A stretch of 64,000 bases of DNA, taken from Rhodanobacter sp. A1T4 (GTDB lineage: Bacteria > Pseudomonadota > Gammaproteobacteria > Xanthomonadales > Rhodanobacteraceae). The stretch is from contig NZ_JACHCP010000002.1 in the NCBI RefSeq assembly GCF_014207185.1, positions 558,001 to 622,000 on the forward strand, given 5' to 3'. This document shows positions 31,802-40,351 of the stretch, one piece after another. Position 1 is the stretch's first letter, and every line of letters begins with the position of its first letter. The notes under the pieces are model-generated. The model made no database searches. It worked only from the letters and a program-made list of their open reading frames with translations, and was not told where the DNA came from. Both the position numbers and the translations under genes were made by a program.

Positions 31802-32815
31802 TCAGCCACAGGCCATTTCATGCGCTCCAAGAGATGACGTGAACTCACCCGGAGGTGCGCGCATCAACGTGTCGCGTGGCAACTCGCCGAACGTATGTCG
31901 GTAGTGATCGGCGAAGCGGGAAAGGTCCCATAGTCCACAGCTCAATGCGACGGATTTCACCGAACGCCGACTGGCATCGGCGACAGACAACGCCCGGAAT
32001 GCCGTACAAAGCCGCAGCATGGACAGGTAGCGATTGGGCGACAGACCTAACAGATCGTCGAATGCATAGCGCAAGGCGCGCTCGCTTACTCCTGCAGCGG
32101 CGCACAATTCATCGAGATAGATCACGCGCCGCATGTTTCCACGCATATATTGCTCGGCGCGCTGCACGATCTGATAGTGAGCGCGACGCCCTCGTGAGCA
32201 CTGTGGCCGATCGTCTGCCTGCGCACTAAGGCCGGCCAGCAGGTGATTTTCCAGCAGCATATCGATCTCTTTCTCGATCACAGGATCGGATCTCACAGAT
32301 CGCTGATCATGAATCAGATGCTGATGCACCTTTTCATAATGCGCGGAAAGTGTGGTTCCCTGCTGGGTACTGCTCAGACTAAAAAGAGCGAGCATTCTTG
32401 CGGGAATTTCCACATCAGGATGCACGAGCCGTGCAAATTTAAGCTGGATCTTCCGCAACGGCACCAGCATAAGAACGACGTGGCTACCGGCTCCAAAAAC
32501 GAATTCGCTAATTCCGTTAGGCAAAATGGTAAACGCGGTACCTGAGCTTACCGGTGTGCCGTTGCATCCGCTCGCTTTGGTTGTGTGTTGCAAACAACCG
32601 ATCACGCACCAGTCGGCCGGAATCGTGAAACGACCTCGGAAAGAAAAATCCGTTTCGATATTACAAAAAATCGACTCTCCCACAACCTCGGAATCAATCG
32701 TCGCCCGTCGGAGGTGGGCACCGAGAACCACGGTCTCCATATCGCAGACTTTGAGAACTCCACTCAGTGATATGAGATCTTGTGGAAGCAACGCTTGAGC
32801 GTTTTCTGCAATCAT
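31802..32815 (-). CDS. AraC family transcriptional regulator
   Basis: A 337-residue regulator. The C-terminal AraC DNA-binding domain at ~220-325 shows two helix-turn-helix units: Y-L-D-E-L-C-A-A-A-G-V-S-E-R-A-L-R-Y-A-F and V-K-S-V-A-L-S-C-G-L-W-D-L-S-R-F-A-D-H-Y-R, with T-F-G-E-L-P. The N-terminal ~200 residues are a putative ligand-sensing domain with F-R-G-R-F-T-I-P-A-D-W. The start is ambiguous (32815 or 32830). It is 298 bases upstream of the adhesin on the same strand, so a link to adhesin control is plausible. Confidence 0.88.
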   Translation of the reverse strand: MIAENAQALLPQDLISLSGVLKVCDMETVVLGAHLRRATIDSEVVGESIFCNIETDFSFRGRFTIPADWCVIGCLQHTTKASGCNGTPVSSGTAFTILPNGISEFVFGAGSHVVLMLVPLRKIQLKFARLVHPDVEIPARMLALFSLSSTQQGTTLSAHYEKVHQHLIHDQRSVRSDPVIEKEIDMLLENHLLAGLSAQADDRPQCSRGRRAHYQIVQRAEQYMRGNMRRVIYLDELCAAAGVSERALRYAFDDLLGLSPNRYLSMLRLCTAFRALSVADASRRSVKSVALSCGLWDLSRFADHYRHTFGELPRDTLMRAPPGEFTSSLGAHEMACG

Positions 32816-32830
32816 GATGCCCTGCTCCAT

Positions 32831-33324
32831 TTGGCGACCAATTCATGTAACTGGAATCGACTCCGATTAAATCTCGATCAATTTCGTTTTCCAAAAACGA
32901 CATAACGAGGTTTTGTACGAATCAGGTTGATTTCGGTTGGATTGAATCCGGGTACACAGAGCCAGAATGCGCAAATTCGGCAATATTTCGCTCCTTGCAA
33001 ATTTAAATGTCAACAAATGAGATTTACATCACAAAAAATAGGTGCGCTGATTTCAATTTTGCGAAATAGCTCACTTTTGTTTGGAATCTTTTGGAATTCA
33101 GAAAATAAAGATGCAAATCATTTGCAAGCATAAACCTGCGTAAGTAACCAACCATCAAAACCAGACAAGTCGATCGTCACTGCAGCCTCTGCATGCCAGC
33201 AAGCGCTACTTGACCCACCGTACCGCACCATTAGACTGCGAGTGTTGGGCCGCACGTGTGAGCCCTTTGGCAACCGCAGACCTGGTTTCGTCGCTGGTTG
33301 TCACTTGGCCAGTAACGCAAGGGG
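32831..33324. other. AT-rich intergenic region upstream of AraC and DUF2968 genes
   Basis: About 490 bases without a credible gene, separating divergent AraC and DUF2968 genes. It is noticeably AT-rich around 32870-33125, unlike the flanking GC-rich DNA, and carries one copy of the ATTCGGC motif at 32975. It probably holds the promoters of both genes; such AT-rich segments are typical binding regions for H-NS-like silencers (inference). Confidence 0.5.
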
Positions 33325-33333
33325 TTGAATCCG

Positions 33334-34038
33334 ATGATCGGCAGCGAGAACGTTCGGCGGTTCTTGAGGTTATTGATTGCACTGACTTTTATGGCTGCTT
33401 CAGCGTGCACCACCCAGGTGCACCCTTCCAAGGCACCAAATGTCCAGACGCCACCTGCCCAAAACAACGCTTCGGGCGGAACAGTGTTTTACCTTCACCA
33501 GTTGATGGATAGCCGTCAGCTGACTCAGCTGCGTACCACGTTCAACGGCACCTACGGCGCGACACTGTTCTTTCAGCCGGAAAAGCTCAGTTACTACGTC
33601 GCAATGTTTCACAGCGACGTGTACTGGCGTGTCATCCAGACCGATTCGGAGACGGATGCCGAATCCATCTATCGTGCTTTTTCGCAACAGTCGGAAAAGC
33701 TGGCCGAGGTGGATATTGACGCGATGCGCCTCAAAGCCGGCAATATCTACGCTGAGCGGATGGTCGCGATGAATCAACAGCGACTGCAGAACCTGCAGCA
33801 GGATGCCAGCCTTCGGCAGCAGCAGGCACAGCAAGTAGCAGTACAGCAGCAACAGGCCCAGCAGCAGGCCATAGCTCTATCCAACGATTTGCGTAACAAC
33901 AGCAATCAGCTCGATGCGGTGAAGGAGCGTATTCGGGCACTCGAAGCACAGCAGGCCAATCCGGAGCTGATTCTGCCAACGCCGCCACAGCAAGCCGCGG
34001 CGGCCAATCCACCAGCTCAAAGCACTCCGTCGAACTGA
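33334..34038 (+). CDS. DUF2968 lipoprotein
   Basis: A 234-residue outer-membrane lipoprotein with lipobox A-A-S-A-C-T. The DUF2968 core appears: E/S-R-Q-L-T-Q-L-R-T-T-F-N-G-T-Y-G-A-T-L-F-F, Y-Y-V-A-M-F-H, Y-R-A-F-S-Q-Q-S-E-K-L-A-E-V-D-I, then a Gln-rich coiled coil of about 80 residues and a Pro/Ala tail. Function of the family is unknown. ATG 33334 has AAGGGG nine bases upstream; a TTG at 33325 is in frame. It is divergent from the AraC gene and next to the adhesin locus. Confidence 0.82.
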   Translation: MIGSENVRRFLRLLIALTFMAASACTTQVHPSKAPNVQTPPAQNNASGGTVFYLHQLMDSRQLTQLRTTFNGTYGATLFFQPEKLSYYVAMFHSDVYWRVIQTDSETDAESIYRAFSQQSEKLAEVDIDAMRLKAGNIYAERMVAMNQQRLQNLQQDASLRQQQAQQVAVQQQQAQQQAIALSNDLRNNSNQLDAVKERIRALEAQQANPELILPTPPQQAAAANPPAQSTPSN

Positions 34039-34305
34039 CTCTGTTTGCGGGTCGCCCAACTTGTATTTTAACGCGATGGCCACCAAACGCTTCGCTATGG
34101 CGCCGGTATCGATGGAGCTGGACGGGGAATGTAGGCACTGAGCTGAACCAGCTTCGCTTCAACACGGTCCGTTCGATGCACCTTGCGCGCTGCGTGAAAC
34201 ATCGGCACTTTTCTACGACTCCGCTCCATCGCCTGCACCGGCATTACCCGGCGTCTTCCGACTTATCATGACGTAACTCGGCGGCTTCACACGTCGAATG
34301 TTTCC

Positions 34306-35568
34306 ATGCGCCCGTTGCGCGACGAACCCGTTCACGATGAGCTGATGCCAGACCACTCCATGACCACCATGATTTCTGTCAGCGAGGCGGAAGCGCTGAT
34401 TCGCTCACGCTTGGCCAGATTCCCGACCGAGTCACGGCCGATCGATAGCGTTGGCGGTGCCATCTTGCGCGAACCCATCATCGCCGAGCGTGACCAGCCC
34501 CCCTTCGACCGGGTAACGATGGACGGTATGGCTATCCGCTTCGACGATTTCGCGCACGGCACTCGCCGCTTCGCCGTGACAGGCATGCAAGCAGCCGGCA
34601 TGGCACCGATCTCGATGAATCAAAACAATGCATGCATTGAGGTCATGACCGGCGCGGTGATGCCCGAGGGCTGCGATACGGTGATTGCGGTAGAACAGAC
34701 CCGGCGCAATGGATCGCAGCTCACGATCTCGATCGATCATCACCCCCGGCAAGGGCAATTCATTCACCGCCGTGGCAGCGATTGCCGTGCCGGTGAAACG
34801 CTCATCGAAGCCGGCGCGACACTGCGGGCACCGGAGATCGCCGTGATTGCCGCCAACGGCTGTAAGGTAGTGACCGTATCTCGACAGCCACGGGTAGCCA
34901 TTCTTGCCACCGGCGACGAGCTGGTGGATGTGGACGCTCCGATAGAGACTTGGCAGATCCGCCGATCGAACGATCGTGCGCTCGCCGCATTGCTCGCCAG
35001 CCGTGGTCTGTACGATGTCCGGCTTGAGCATGTGGTTGACGATCGCAATCTGCTGAAGTCATCGATCGAGCAACAATTGAGCACGCGCGATGTGTTGATT
35101 CTGTCCGGCGGCGTATCGATGGGCCAACGCGACTTCGTACCCGATGTATTGCGCGAGCTCGGCGTCGAGCGCGTCTTTCACAAGATCGCTCAACGTCCAG
35201 GCAAACCGATGTGGTTTGGTATCGGGCCGCAGGGCCAGATGGTGTTTGCACTACCCGGCAATCCGGTGTCGGCGCTGGTATGTGGCACACGCTATGTGCT
35301 GCCAGCGCTGCTGGAGGCAATGGGGCATGTAATGGCGCCACCTCAGCGTGTCCGTTTGGCCGCGCCGATGGATTTTGCCGCGGCTCTGACATATTTCGTG
35401 CCGATCCAGCTGCAGCCGGATGCCTCGGGCATGCCTGCAGCCATGCCGTTGCCACCGCAGACTTCGGGCGACTTTTCAGCGCTCACGCAAACTGATGGCT
35501 TTATCGAGCTACCCGCCGACGAGCAGCACTTTCCCGCCGGTTTCATCGCCACCTACTATCCTTGGTAG
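34306..35568 (+). CDS. moeA: Molybdopterin molybdenumtransferase
   Basis: Up to 420 residues; inserts molybdate into adenylylated molybdopterin, the last step of basic Moco formation. Motifs: P-P-F-D-R-V-T-M-D-G-M-A, G-A-V-M-P-E-G-C-D-T-V-I, R-Q-P-R-V-A-I-L-A-T-G-D-E-L, S-G-G-V-S-M-G-Q-R-D-F, G-K-P-M-W-F-G and A-L-P-G-N-P-V-S. Starts at 34306, 34345 or 34363 are possible; none has a strong ribosome site. First of the six Moco genes; moaA follows after two bases. Confidence 0.93.
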   Translation: MRPLRDEPVHDELMPDHSMTTMISVSEAEALIRSRLARFPTESRPIDSVGGAILREPIIAERDQPPFDRVTMDGMAIRFDDFAHGTRRFAVTGMQAAGMAPISMNQNNACIEVMTGAVMPEGCDTVIAVEQTRRNGSQLTISIDHHPRQGQFIHRRGSDCRAGETLIEAGATLRAPEIAVIAANGCKVVTVSRQPRVAILATGDELVDVDAPIETWQIRRSNDRALAALLASRGLYDVRLEHVVDDRNLLKSSIEQQLSTRDVLILSGGVSMGQRDFVPDVLRELGVERVFHKIAQRPGKPMWFGIGPQGQMVFALPGNPVSALVCGTRYVLPALLEAMGHVMAPPQRVRLAAPMDFAAALTYFVPIQLQPDASGMPAAMPLPPQTSGDFSALTQTDGFIELPADEQHFPAGFIATYYPW

Positions 35569-35570
35569 AA

Positions 35571-36626
35571 ATGAACAACGCCGACTCCCTGCCTGACACG
35601 CTGCGCGCCAAGCTCGTTGCACCATTGGACATGCTTGGCCGACAGCTGCACGACCTGCGCATTTCGGTAATGGATCGCTGCAACTTCCGCTGCCCGTACT
35701 GCATGCCGGAGGCGAAATACAGCAAGGATTTCGCTTTTCTGCCGAGCGCCGAACGGCTCGATTTCGACGAGATCGTGCGCCTGACCAGGCTGGCCTCCCT
35801 GCTCGGCGTGCGCAAGGTACGCATCACCGGCGGTGAACCGCTGTTGCGGCCCAACCTGGCCGAACTGATCAGCGAGCTTCGATCTATCGAGTCGATTACC
35901 GACATCGCCCTGACCACCAACGGCGTGCTGCTGGGCCAACAGGCGCCCTCACTGATGGCAGCGGGCTTGAATCGCGTCACGATAAGCCTCGATTCGCTCG
36001 ATCCCGCCGTGTTCTCGATCATGAATGGCGGACGCGGCGAACTGCAGCGCGTACTGAAAGGCATCCGTGCCGCCGCTGATGCGGGATTGACTCATTTGAA
36101 GGTCAATACGGTTGTGCAGCGCGGCGTCAATGATCACACCCTGCTCGACATGCTCGACTATTTTCGCGGCAGCGGCATCGTAGTGCGCTTCATCGAATTC
36201 ATGGATGTGGGCAATCTCAACCACTGGTCGATGGCCGAAGTAGTGCCGTCCGCGGAATTGCTGCAACAGATCGAGCAGCGCTGGCCACTGGAAGCGCTGC
36301 CAGGGAACTACAAAGGCGAAGTTGCACAACGTTATCGCTACCGCGATGGCCAGGGCGAGATCGGTTTCATCTCGTCAGTCACGGCACCTTTTTGCGGCGC
36401 CTGCACCCGTGCACGCATCTCTTCGGATGGCTCGCTCTATACCTGCCTGTTTGCCGAACGCGGCATGGATCTGAAGACGCCGCTGCGCAGCGGCGCCTCG
36501 GATGAGCAACTGCTCGACATGATGCGTAACGCCTGGCTACAGCGCACGGATCGCTACAGCGAAGAACGCGCCACGCCGCAAGCTCACCATCACAAGAAAA
36601 TTGAAATGTATTTCATCGGAGGCTGA
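35571..36626 (+). CDS. moaA: GTP 3',8-cyclase (radical SAM)
   Basis: A 351-residue enzyme that, with MoaC, converts GTP to cyclic pyranopterin monophosphate. The N-terminal radical-SAM site is C-N-F-R-C-P-Y-C-M-P, followed by R-I-T-G-G-E-P-L-L-R and N-T-V-V-Q-R-G-V-N. The second cluster uses F-C-G-A-C-T-R-A-R-I-S-S-D-G and C-L-F. It ends with the family-typical K-I-E-M-Y-F-I-G-G, including the C-terminal Gly-Gly. The ATG at 35571 sits two bases after the moeA stop. Confidence 0.96.
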   Translation: MNNADSLPDTLRAKLVAPLDMLGRQLHDLRISVMDRCNFRCPYCMPEAKYSKDFAFLPSAERLDFDEIVRLTRLASLLGVRKVRITGGEPLLRPNLAELISELRSIESITDIALTTNGVLLGQQAPSLMAAGLNRVTISLDSLDPAVFSIMNGGRGELQRVLKGIRAAADAGLTHLKVNTVVQRGVNDHTLLDMLDYFRGSGIVVRFIEFMDVGNLNHWSMAEVVPSAELLQQIEQRWPLEALPGNYKGEVAQRYRYRDGQGEIGFISSVTAPFCGACTRARISSDGSLYTCLFAERGMDLKTPLRSGASDEQLLDMMRNAWLQRTDRYSEERATPQAHHHKKIEMYFIGG

Positions 36627-37106
36627 ATGCTCTCGCACGTGGGATCGGACAACCAGCCGCGCATGGTCGACGTCGGCGCCAAAGCCGCAACGCAGCGCGT
36701 GGCGCGCGCGCAGGCACGGGTGTTGCTACCTGCTGACGTGGCGGCACAACTGCGCGAGGCCGGCCACATGACGCCGAAAGGTCCGGTACTGACCACCGCC
36801 AACCTGGCCGGCGTAATGGGCGCCAAGGCCACGCCACAATTGATCCCACTATGCCATCCACTGATGCTGCAACGCTGCCATGTGGATATCACCGTCGAGG
36901 ACAACGAGATCGTAATCGTCTGCGAAGTCGCCTGCCACGGCATCACGGGCGTGGAGATGGAGGCGCTGACCGGCGCCAGCATCGCGGCGCTGACGGTGTA
37001 CGACATGTGCAAGGCGATGTCGCACGACATAGTGATCCGCGACGTGCGCCTGCTGCACAAGTCAGGCGGCAAACGCGATGTAGATGCAGGGACTGGCCGG
37101 TCATGA
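36627..37106 (+). CDS. moaC: Cyclic pyranopterin monophosphate synthase
   Basis: A 159-residue accessory protein converting the MoaA product to cPMP. Motifs: R-M-V-D-V-G-A-K, T-P-K-G-P-V-L-T-T-A-N-L-A-G-V-M-G-A-K, L-I-P-L-C-H-P-L (active-site His) and G-V-E-M-E-A-L-T-G-A-S-I-A-A-L-T-V-Y-D-M-C-K-A. It begins directly after the moaA stop and overlaps mobA by ATGA. Confidence 0.96.
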   Translation: MLSHVGSDNQPRMVDVGAKAATQRVARAQARVLLPADVAAQLREAGHMTPKGPVLTTANLAGVMGAKATPQLIPLCHPLMLQRCHVDITVEDNEIVIVCEVACHGITGVEMEALTGASIAALTVYDMCKAMSHDIVIRDVRLLHKSGGKRDVDAGTGRS

Positions 37107-37705
37107 ATGCATCGACCGATTCAACAACAACCGTCTACGGCCTCGTACTCAGCGGTGGTGCCAGCCAACGCATGCAGCGCGACAAAGCGCTGATCGACTA
37201 CCACGGCGAACCGCAACTGCTGTGGACTTACCACCTGCTGGCGTCGGTGCTCCCCCGTGTATTCATTTCGATACGCAACGATCAGCGCAATGAACCGTTA
37301 CGCCGCGAGCTGCCGCAGATCGTCGATGCCTATGAAGATGCCGGCCCAGCGGCCGGCATCCTGTCCGCGCAGGCGCTTTATCCCGACGTCGCCTGGCTGG
37401 TCGTTGCCTGCGACCTGCCCCGACTGGATGCTGCGACCTTGCAGCATTTGCTGCAAGCGCGCGATCCGAAACGCGAAGCCACCGCTTTTGTCAGCAGTCA
37501 TGATGGGCTTCCTGAGCCACTGTGCGCTTTATGGGAACCGGCCAGCCGCGCCAAGCTTCTCGCACGCGTCGAGGAGGGTCGGAGCTGCCCACGCAAAGCG
37601 CTGATTCAGGGCGACACGCAATTGCTGCAACCCTACGCGGCCGATGCGCTGGACAACATCAATACGCCCGAAGAACTGGCCACACTGCGAGCCACACTGC
37701 CATGA
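37103..37705 (+). CDS. mobA: Molybdenum cofactor guanylyltransferase
   Basis: A 200-residue enzyme that attaches GMP to Moco to give the bis-MGD form used by DMSO-reductase-type enzymes. The nucleotide-binding start V-L-S-G-G-A-S-Q-R-M-Q-R-D-K-A is present, with D-A-G-P-A-A-G-I-L and V-A-C-D-L-P-R. Overlapping stops and starts on both sides show translational coupling within the Moco operon. Confidence 0.9.
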   Translation: MNASTDSTTTVYGLVLSGGASQRMQRDKALIDYHGEPQLLWTYHLLASVLPRVFISIRNDQRNEPLRRELPQIVDAYEDAGPAAGILSAQALYPDVAWLVVACDLPRLDAATLQHLLQARDPKREATAFVSSHDGLPEPLCALWEPASRAKLLARVEEGRSCPRKALIQGDTQLLQPYAADALDNINTPEELATLRATLP

Positions 37706-37944
37706 CATCCGTTACCGTCGAATACTACGCACAACTGCGTGAGCAGGCCGGGCAAGGCCGCGAAACCATCACCAGCGATGCCGATTCGCTCGCCGCGTTA
37801 TATGGCGAACTGCGCCAGCGGCACGGCTTCCGGCTCGATATCGCACAGCTGAAAGTCGCCGTGAACGCGCAGTTCCGTGACTGGCAGCAGGCGTTTGCCG
37901 ATGGCGATCTGATCGTTTTCATTCCACCGGTGGCCGGCGGATGA
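37702..37944 (+). CDS. moaD: Molybdopterin synthase sulfur carrier subunit
   Basis: An 80-residue ubiquitin-fold protein that donates sulfur to cPMP. It ends in the required Gly-Gly (P-P-V-A-G-G), which is adenylylated and then thiocarboxylated. The beta-grasp pattern is visible (V-T-V-E-Y-Y-A-Q-L-R, then V-A-V-N). It overlaps mobA (4 bases) and moaE (4 bases). Confidence 0.93.
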   Translation: MTSVTVEYYAQLREQAGQGRETITSDADSLAALYGELRQRHGFRLDIAQLKVAVNAQFRDWQQAFADGDLIVFIPPVAGG

Positions 37945-38396
37945 GCCGCGTCACGATTGCCGCGCAGCCCGTCGATACCAATACGCTGCGAAAGGCATTG
38001 CAGCAACCCGGTTGCGGCGGTTTTTGCGTGTTCGAGGGATGGGTGCGCGAAACCAACGAAGGCCGCGAAGTCAGCGGTCTGGATTACGAGGCCTATAACG
38101 AGCTGGCGATCGGCGAAGGCGAACGCATCATCGACGAAGCCGTGCAACGCTTCGGCATCGCCGATGCGCGTTGCGCGCATCGCGTGGGCAGCCTTGCGGT
38201 CGGTGATACGGCGGTGTGGATCGGCGTGGTTTCACCGCATCGTGATGAGGCGTTCCGCGCCTGTCGCTACATCATCGACCAGGTCAAACAACGTCTGCCG
38301 ATCTGGAAAAAAGAGCATTACCTGGTCGGCGAATCATCCTGGGTGGCATGCGCCCATGCCCCGGCGGACGAACACGACCATGCTCACCAAGGCTGA
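37941..38396 (+). CDS. moaE: Molybdopterin synthase catalytic subunit
   Basis: A 151-residue catalytic subunit that, with MoaD, converts cPMP to molybdopterin. Motifs: G-C-G-G-F-C-V-F-E-G-W-V-R, L-D-Y-E-A-Y, H-R-V-G, V-G-V/G-D-T-A-V-W-I-G-V and I-W-K-K-E-H-Y (active-site Lys). The C-terminus is His/Asp rich (D-E-H-D-H-A-H). It is the last of the six biosynthesis genes; about 230 bases separate it from the cytochrome b gene. Confidence 0.95.
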   Translation: MSRVTIAAQPVDTNTLRKALQQPGCGGFCVFEGWVRETNEGREVSGLDYEAYNELAIGEGERIIDEAVQRFGIADARCAHRVGSLAVGDTAVWIGVVSPHRDEAFRACRYIIDQVKQRLPIWKKEHYLVGESSWVACAHAPADEHDHAHQG

Positions 38397-38553
38397 GTGG
38401 CAGACAAATTCAATCTACTGCACAAAGTAACCTCTGCCTCGTTCGAAACGAAATGGTTGAAGGAAGCCGTCGGATTTCGGTCGTCAAAGTGACCCGTTCG
38501 GCCGCTCATTCAGCCAGACAGCACGTTTCAGAGCGCATTGCGGAGAAATCTTC

Positions 38554-38631
38554 ATGGCAAGACCCTGGCAAGCGCACACTGTGCTGAAGAACCGAACCGC
38601 TCATCCTGCTGATCGGGAGCACATGCCATGA
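38554..38631 (+). CDS. Short coupled leader ORF upstream of the cytochrome b
   Basis: A 25-codon frame from ATG 38554 to TGA 38631, with GGAG eight bases upstream. Its stop overlaps the ATG of the cytochrome b gene (ATGA). Peptide begins MARPWQAHTVLKN. A short well-initiated ORF ending on the next start suggests translational coupling or a leader peptide. It is too short to judge coding potential. Confidence 0.4.
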   Translation: MARPWQAHTVLKNRTAHPADREHMP

Positions 38632-39548
38632 CCACTGAAAACGTGATCGTTGCCGACGCGCAGATAATCGCGCCTCCCGCGCCCGCGAAATCAAAACGTC
38701 TGGTCTACCGCCATTCGCTGCCGATCCGGTTGATGCACTGGATCAACGTGATCAGCCTGTCGCTGATGTTTTTCAGCGGGCTGCAGATTTTCAACGCGCA
38801 TCCCAGCCTGGCGTGGGGCAACTACAACAATCCGGACAAACCACTGCTGTCGCTGGAAGCCCGCGAAGATGCCAGCGGCAATCTGGTCGGCATCACCCGC
38901 ATCGGCAAGCACGAATTCAATACCACTGGCTTACTCGGTGTTTCCAAAGGCCCCGATGGCACGCCAATCGCGCGCGGGTTTCCCTCCTGGCTTACGGTGC
39001 CCGGCCCGGGCTGGCTCTCGATGGGCCGGCAGTGGCATTTCTTCTTTGCCTGGATCTTCGTACTCAACGGGATTTGCTATATCGGCTATTCGCTGGCCAG
39101 GAAACACGTACAGCGGGACCTCTGGCCAACCAAATCCGATTGGCGTGGCATAGGCAAATCGATCGCCGACCATGTGCGCTTCAAGCATCCACACGGTGAG
39201 GAAGCACTGCGCTACAACATCCTGCAGCGACTGGCATATCTGATCGTGATCTTCGTCTTCGGCATCGGCATCGTGCTGATGGGACTGGCGATGTCGCCAC
39301 GGATGGATGCCGTGCTGTCGCCGATGGTGGAGTTCGTCGGCGGTAGGCAGGCAGCTCGCACCATCCACTTCATCATCGCCTGGGCTTTCGTCGCGTTCGT
39401 GCTGATCCACGTATTCGAGGTGCTGATCAGCGGTGCATTCAACCAGCTGCGCGGCATGATCACCGGCTATTACAAGGTGGACGTGGACCCAGTGAAAGTG
39501 GCTGGGCCCGAACCGATTGCCGTGATAAAGGAGGCGCCCCATGACTGA
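38628..39548 (+). CDS. Cytochrome b-type membrane subunit
   Basis: A 306-residue integral membrane protein with four to five helices, of the cytochrome b561/b6-like (Ni-Fe hydrogenase / formate dehydrogenase-type) family. Candidate haem-ligand histidines are in L-M-H-W-I-N, R-Q-W-H-F-F-F-A-W-I-F, T-I-H-F-I-I-A-W-A-F and V-L-I-H-V-F-E-V-L. It overlaps the next gene (a molybdopterin oxidoreductase) by eight bases, so the two form a membrane-anchored electron-transfer pair. Partner quinone not determinable. Confidence 0.85.
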   Translation: MTTENVIVADAQIIAPPAPAKSKRLVYRHSLPIRLMHWINVISLSLMFFSGLQIFNAHPSLAWGNYNNPDKPLLSLEAREDASGNLVGITRIGKHEFNTTGLLGVSKGPDGTPIARGFPSWLTVPGPGWLSMGRQWHFFFAWIFVLNGICYIGYSLARKHVQRDLWPTKSDWRGIGKSIADHVRFKHPHGEEALRYNILQRLAYLIVIFVFGIGIVLMGLAMSPRMDAVLSPMVEFVGGRQAARTIHFIIAWAFVAFVLIHVFEVLISGAFNQLRGMITGYYKVDVDPVKVAGPEPIAVIKEAPHD

Positions 39549-40296
39549 TCGCCGAACGTTTCTGCGCATGGCCATCATGGGCACCGCCGGCCTGCTGGTC
39601 GCCGGCTGCGACAAGATCTCGCAGAGTAGCTGGGGACCGAAAGTACTGGGCAAGGCCCAGGGCTTGAACCGCCGCGTGCAAGCGCTGCTGTCGCCGTCCA
39701 GCGCGATGGCCAAGGAGTACACCGAGGCCGACATCTCGCCGACGTTTCACCCCAACGGCACCACCATGCCGGACACACCCGAATATCAGGCATTGATGGC
39801 GAACAACTTTCGCGACTACAAGCTCAAGGTCACCGGCCTGGTCACGAAGCCGGGCGAGTTCTCCATTGATGATTTAAAGAAACTGGACAACCGTACCCAG
39901 ATCACGCGGCATGACTGCGTCGAAGGCTGGAGCGCCATCGGTAAATGGCAGGGCACGCAATTGTCGGCCCTGCTCGATCACGTCGGCGTCGATCCGAAGG
40001 CGCGCTTCGTGGTGTTCCACTGCCTGGACAATATGGACGAAGACACCCCGTATTACGAAAGCGTCGACATCCGGGAAGCGCGGCATCCGCAGACCCTCCT
40101 AGCCTTCGACCTCAACGACAAGCCGCTGCCGGTATCCAACGGCGCGCCACTGCGTCTGCGCGTGGGTCGGCAGCTCGGCTACAAGCAGGCCAAGTACATA
40201 GGAAGCATCGAGCTGGTCGATACCTTCGCCAAGATTGGCAGCGGCAACGGCGGCTACTGGGAAGACCAGGGCTATGAGTGGTACGCCGGCATCTGA
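39541..40296 (+). CDS. Molybdopterin-dependent oxidoreductase, SUOX-fold
   Basis: A 251-residue protein. The N-terminus has R-R-T-F-L-R-M (twin-arginine-like) with a lipobox-like L-V-A-G-C, suggesting Tat export. The sulfite-oxidase-type molybdopterin domain shows R-H-D-C-V-E-G-W-S with the Cys that ligates molybdenum, then S-A-I-G-K-W, Y-Y-E-S-V-D, N-G-A-P-L-R-L and R-x-x-L-G-Y-K-Q-A-K-Y-I. With the upstream cytochrome b it resembles YedYZ-like pairs; the substrate is not known. Placement after the Moco operon supports that it is a client enzyme. Confidence 0.88.
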   Translation: MTDRRTFLRMAIMGTAGLLVAGCDKISQSSWGPKVLGKAQGLNRRVQALLSPSSAMAKEYTEADISPTFHPNGTTMPDTPEYQALMANNFRDYKLKVTGLVTKPGEFSIDDLKKLDNRTQITRHDCVEGWSAIGKWQGTQLSALLDHVGVDPKARFVVFHCLDNMDEDTPYYESVDIREARHPQTLLAFDLNDKPLPVSNGAPLRLRVGRQLGYKQAKYIGSIELVDTFAKIGSGNGGYWEDQGYEWYAGI

Positions 40297-40351
40297 GGCC
40301 ATCAGCTGATTGGCCAGAAAAATTGGACGTTTATACGGCCATGTCGCCAAG

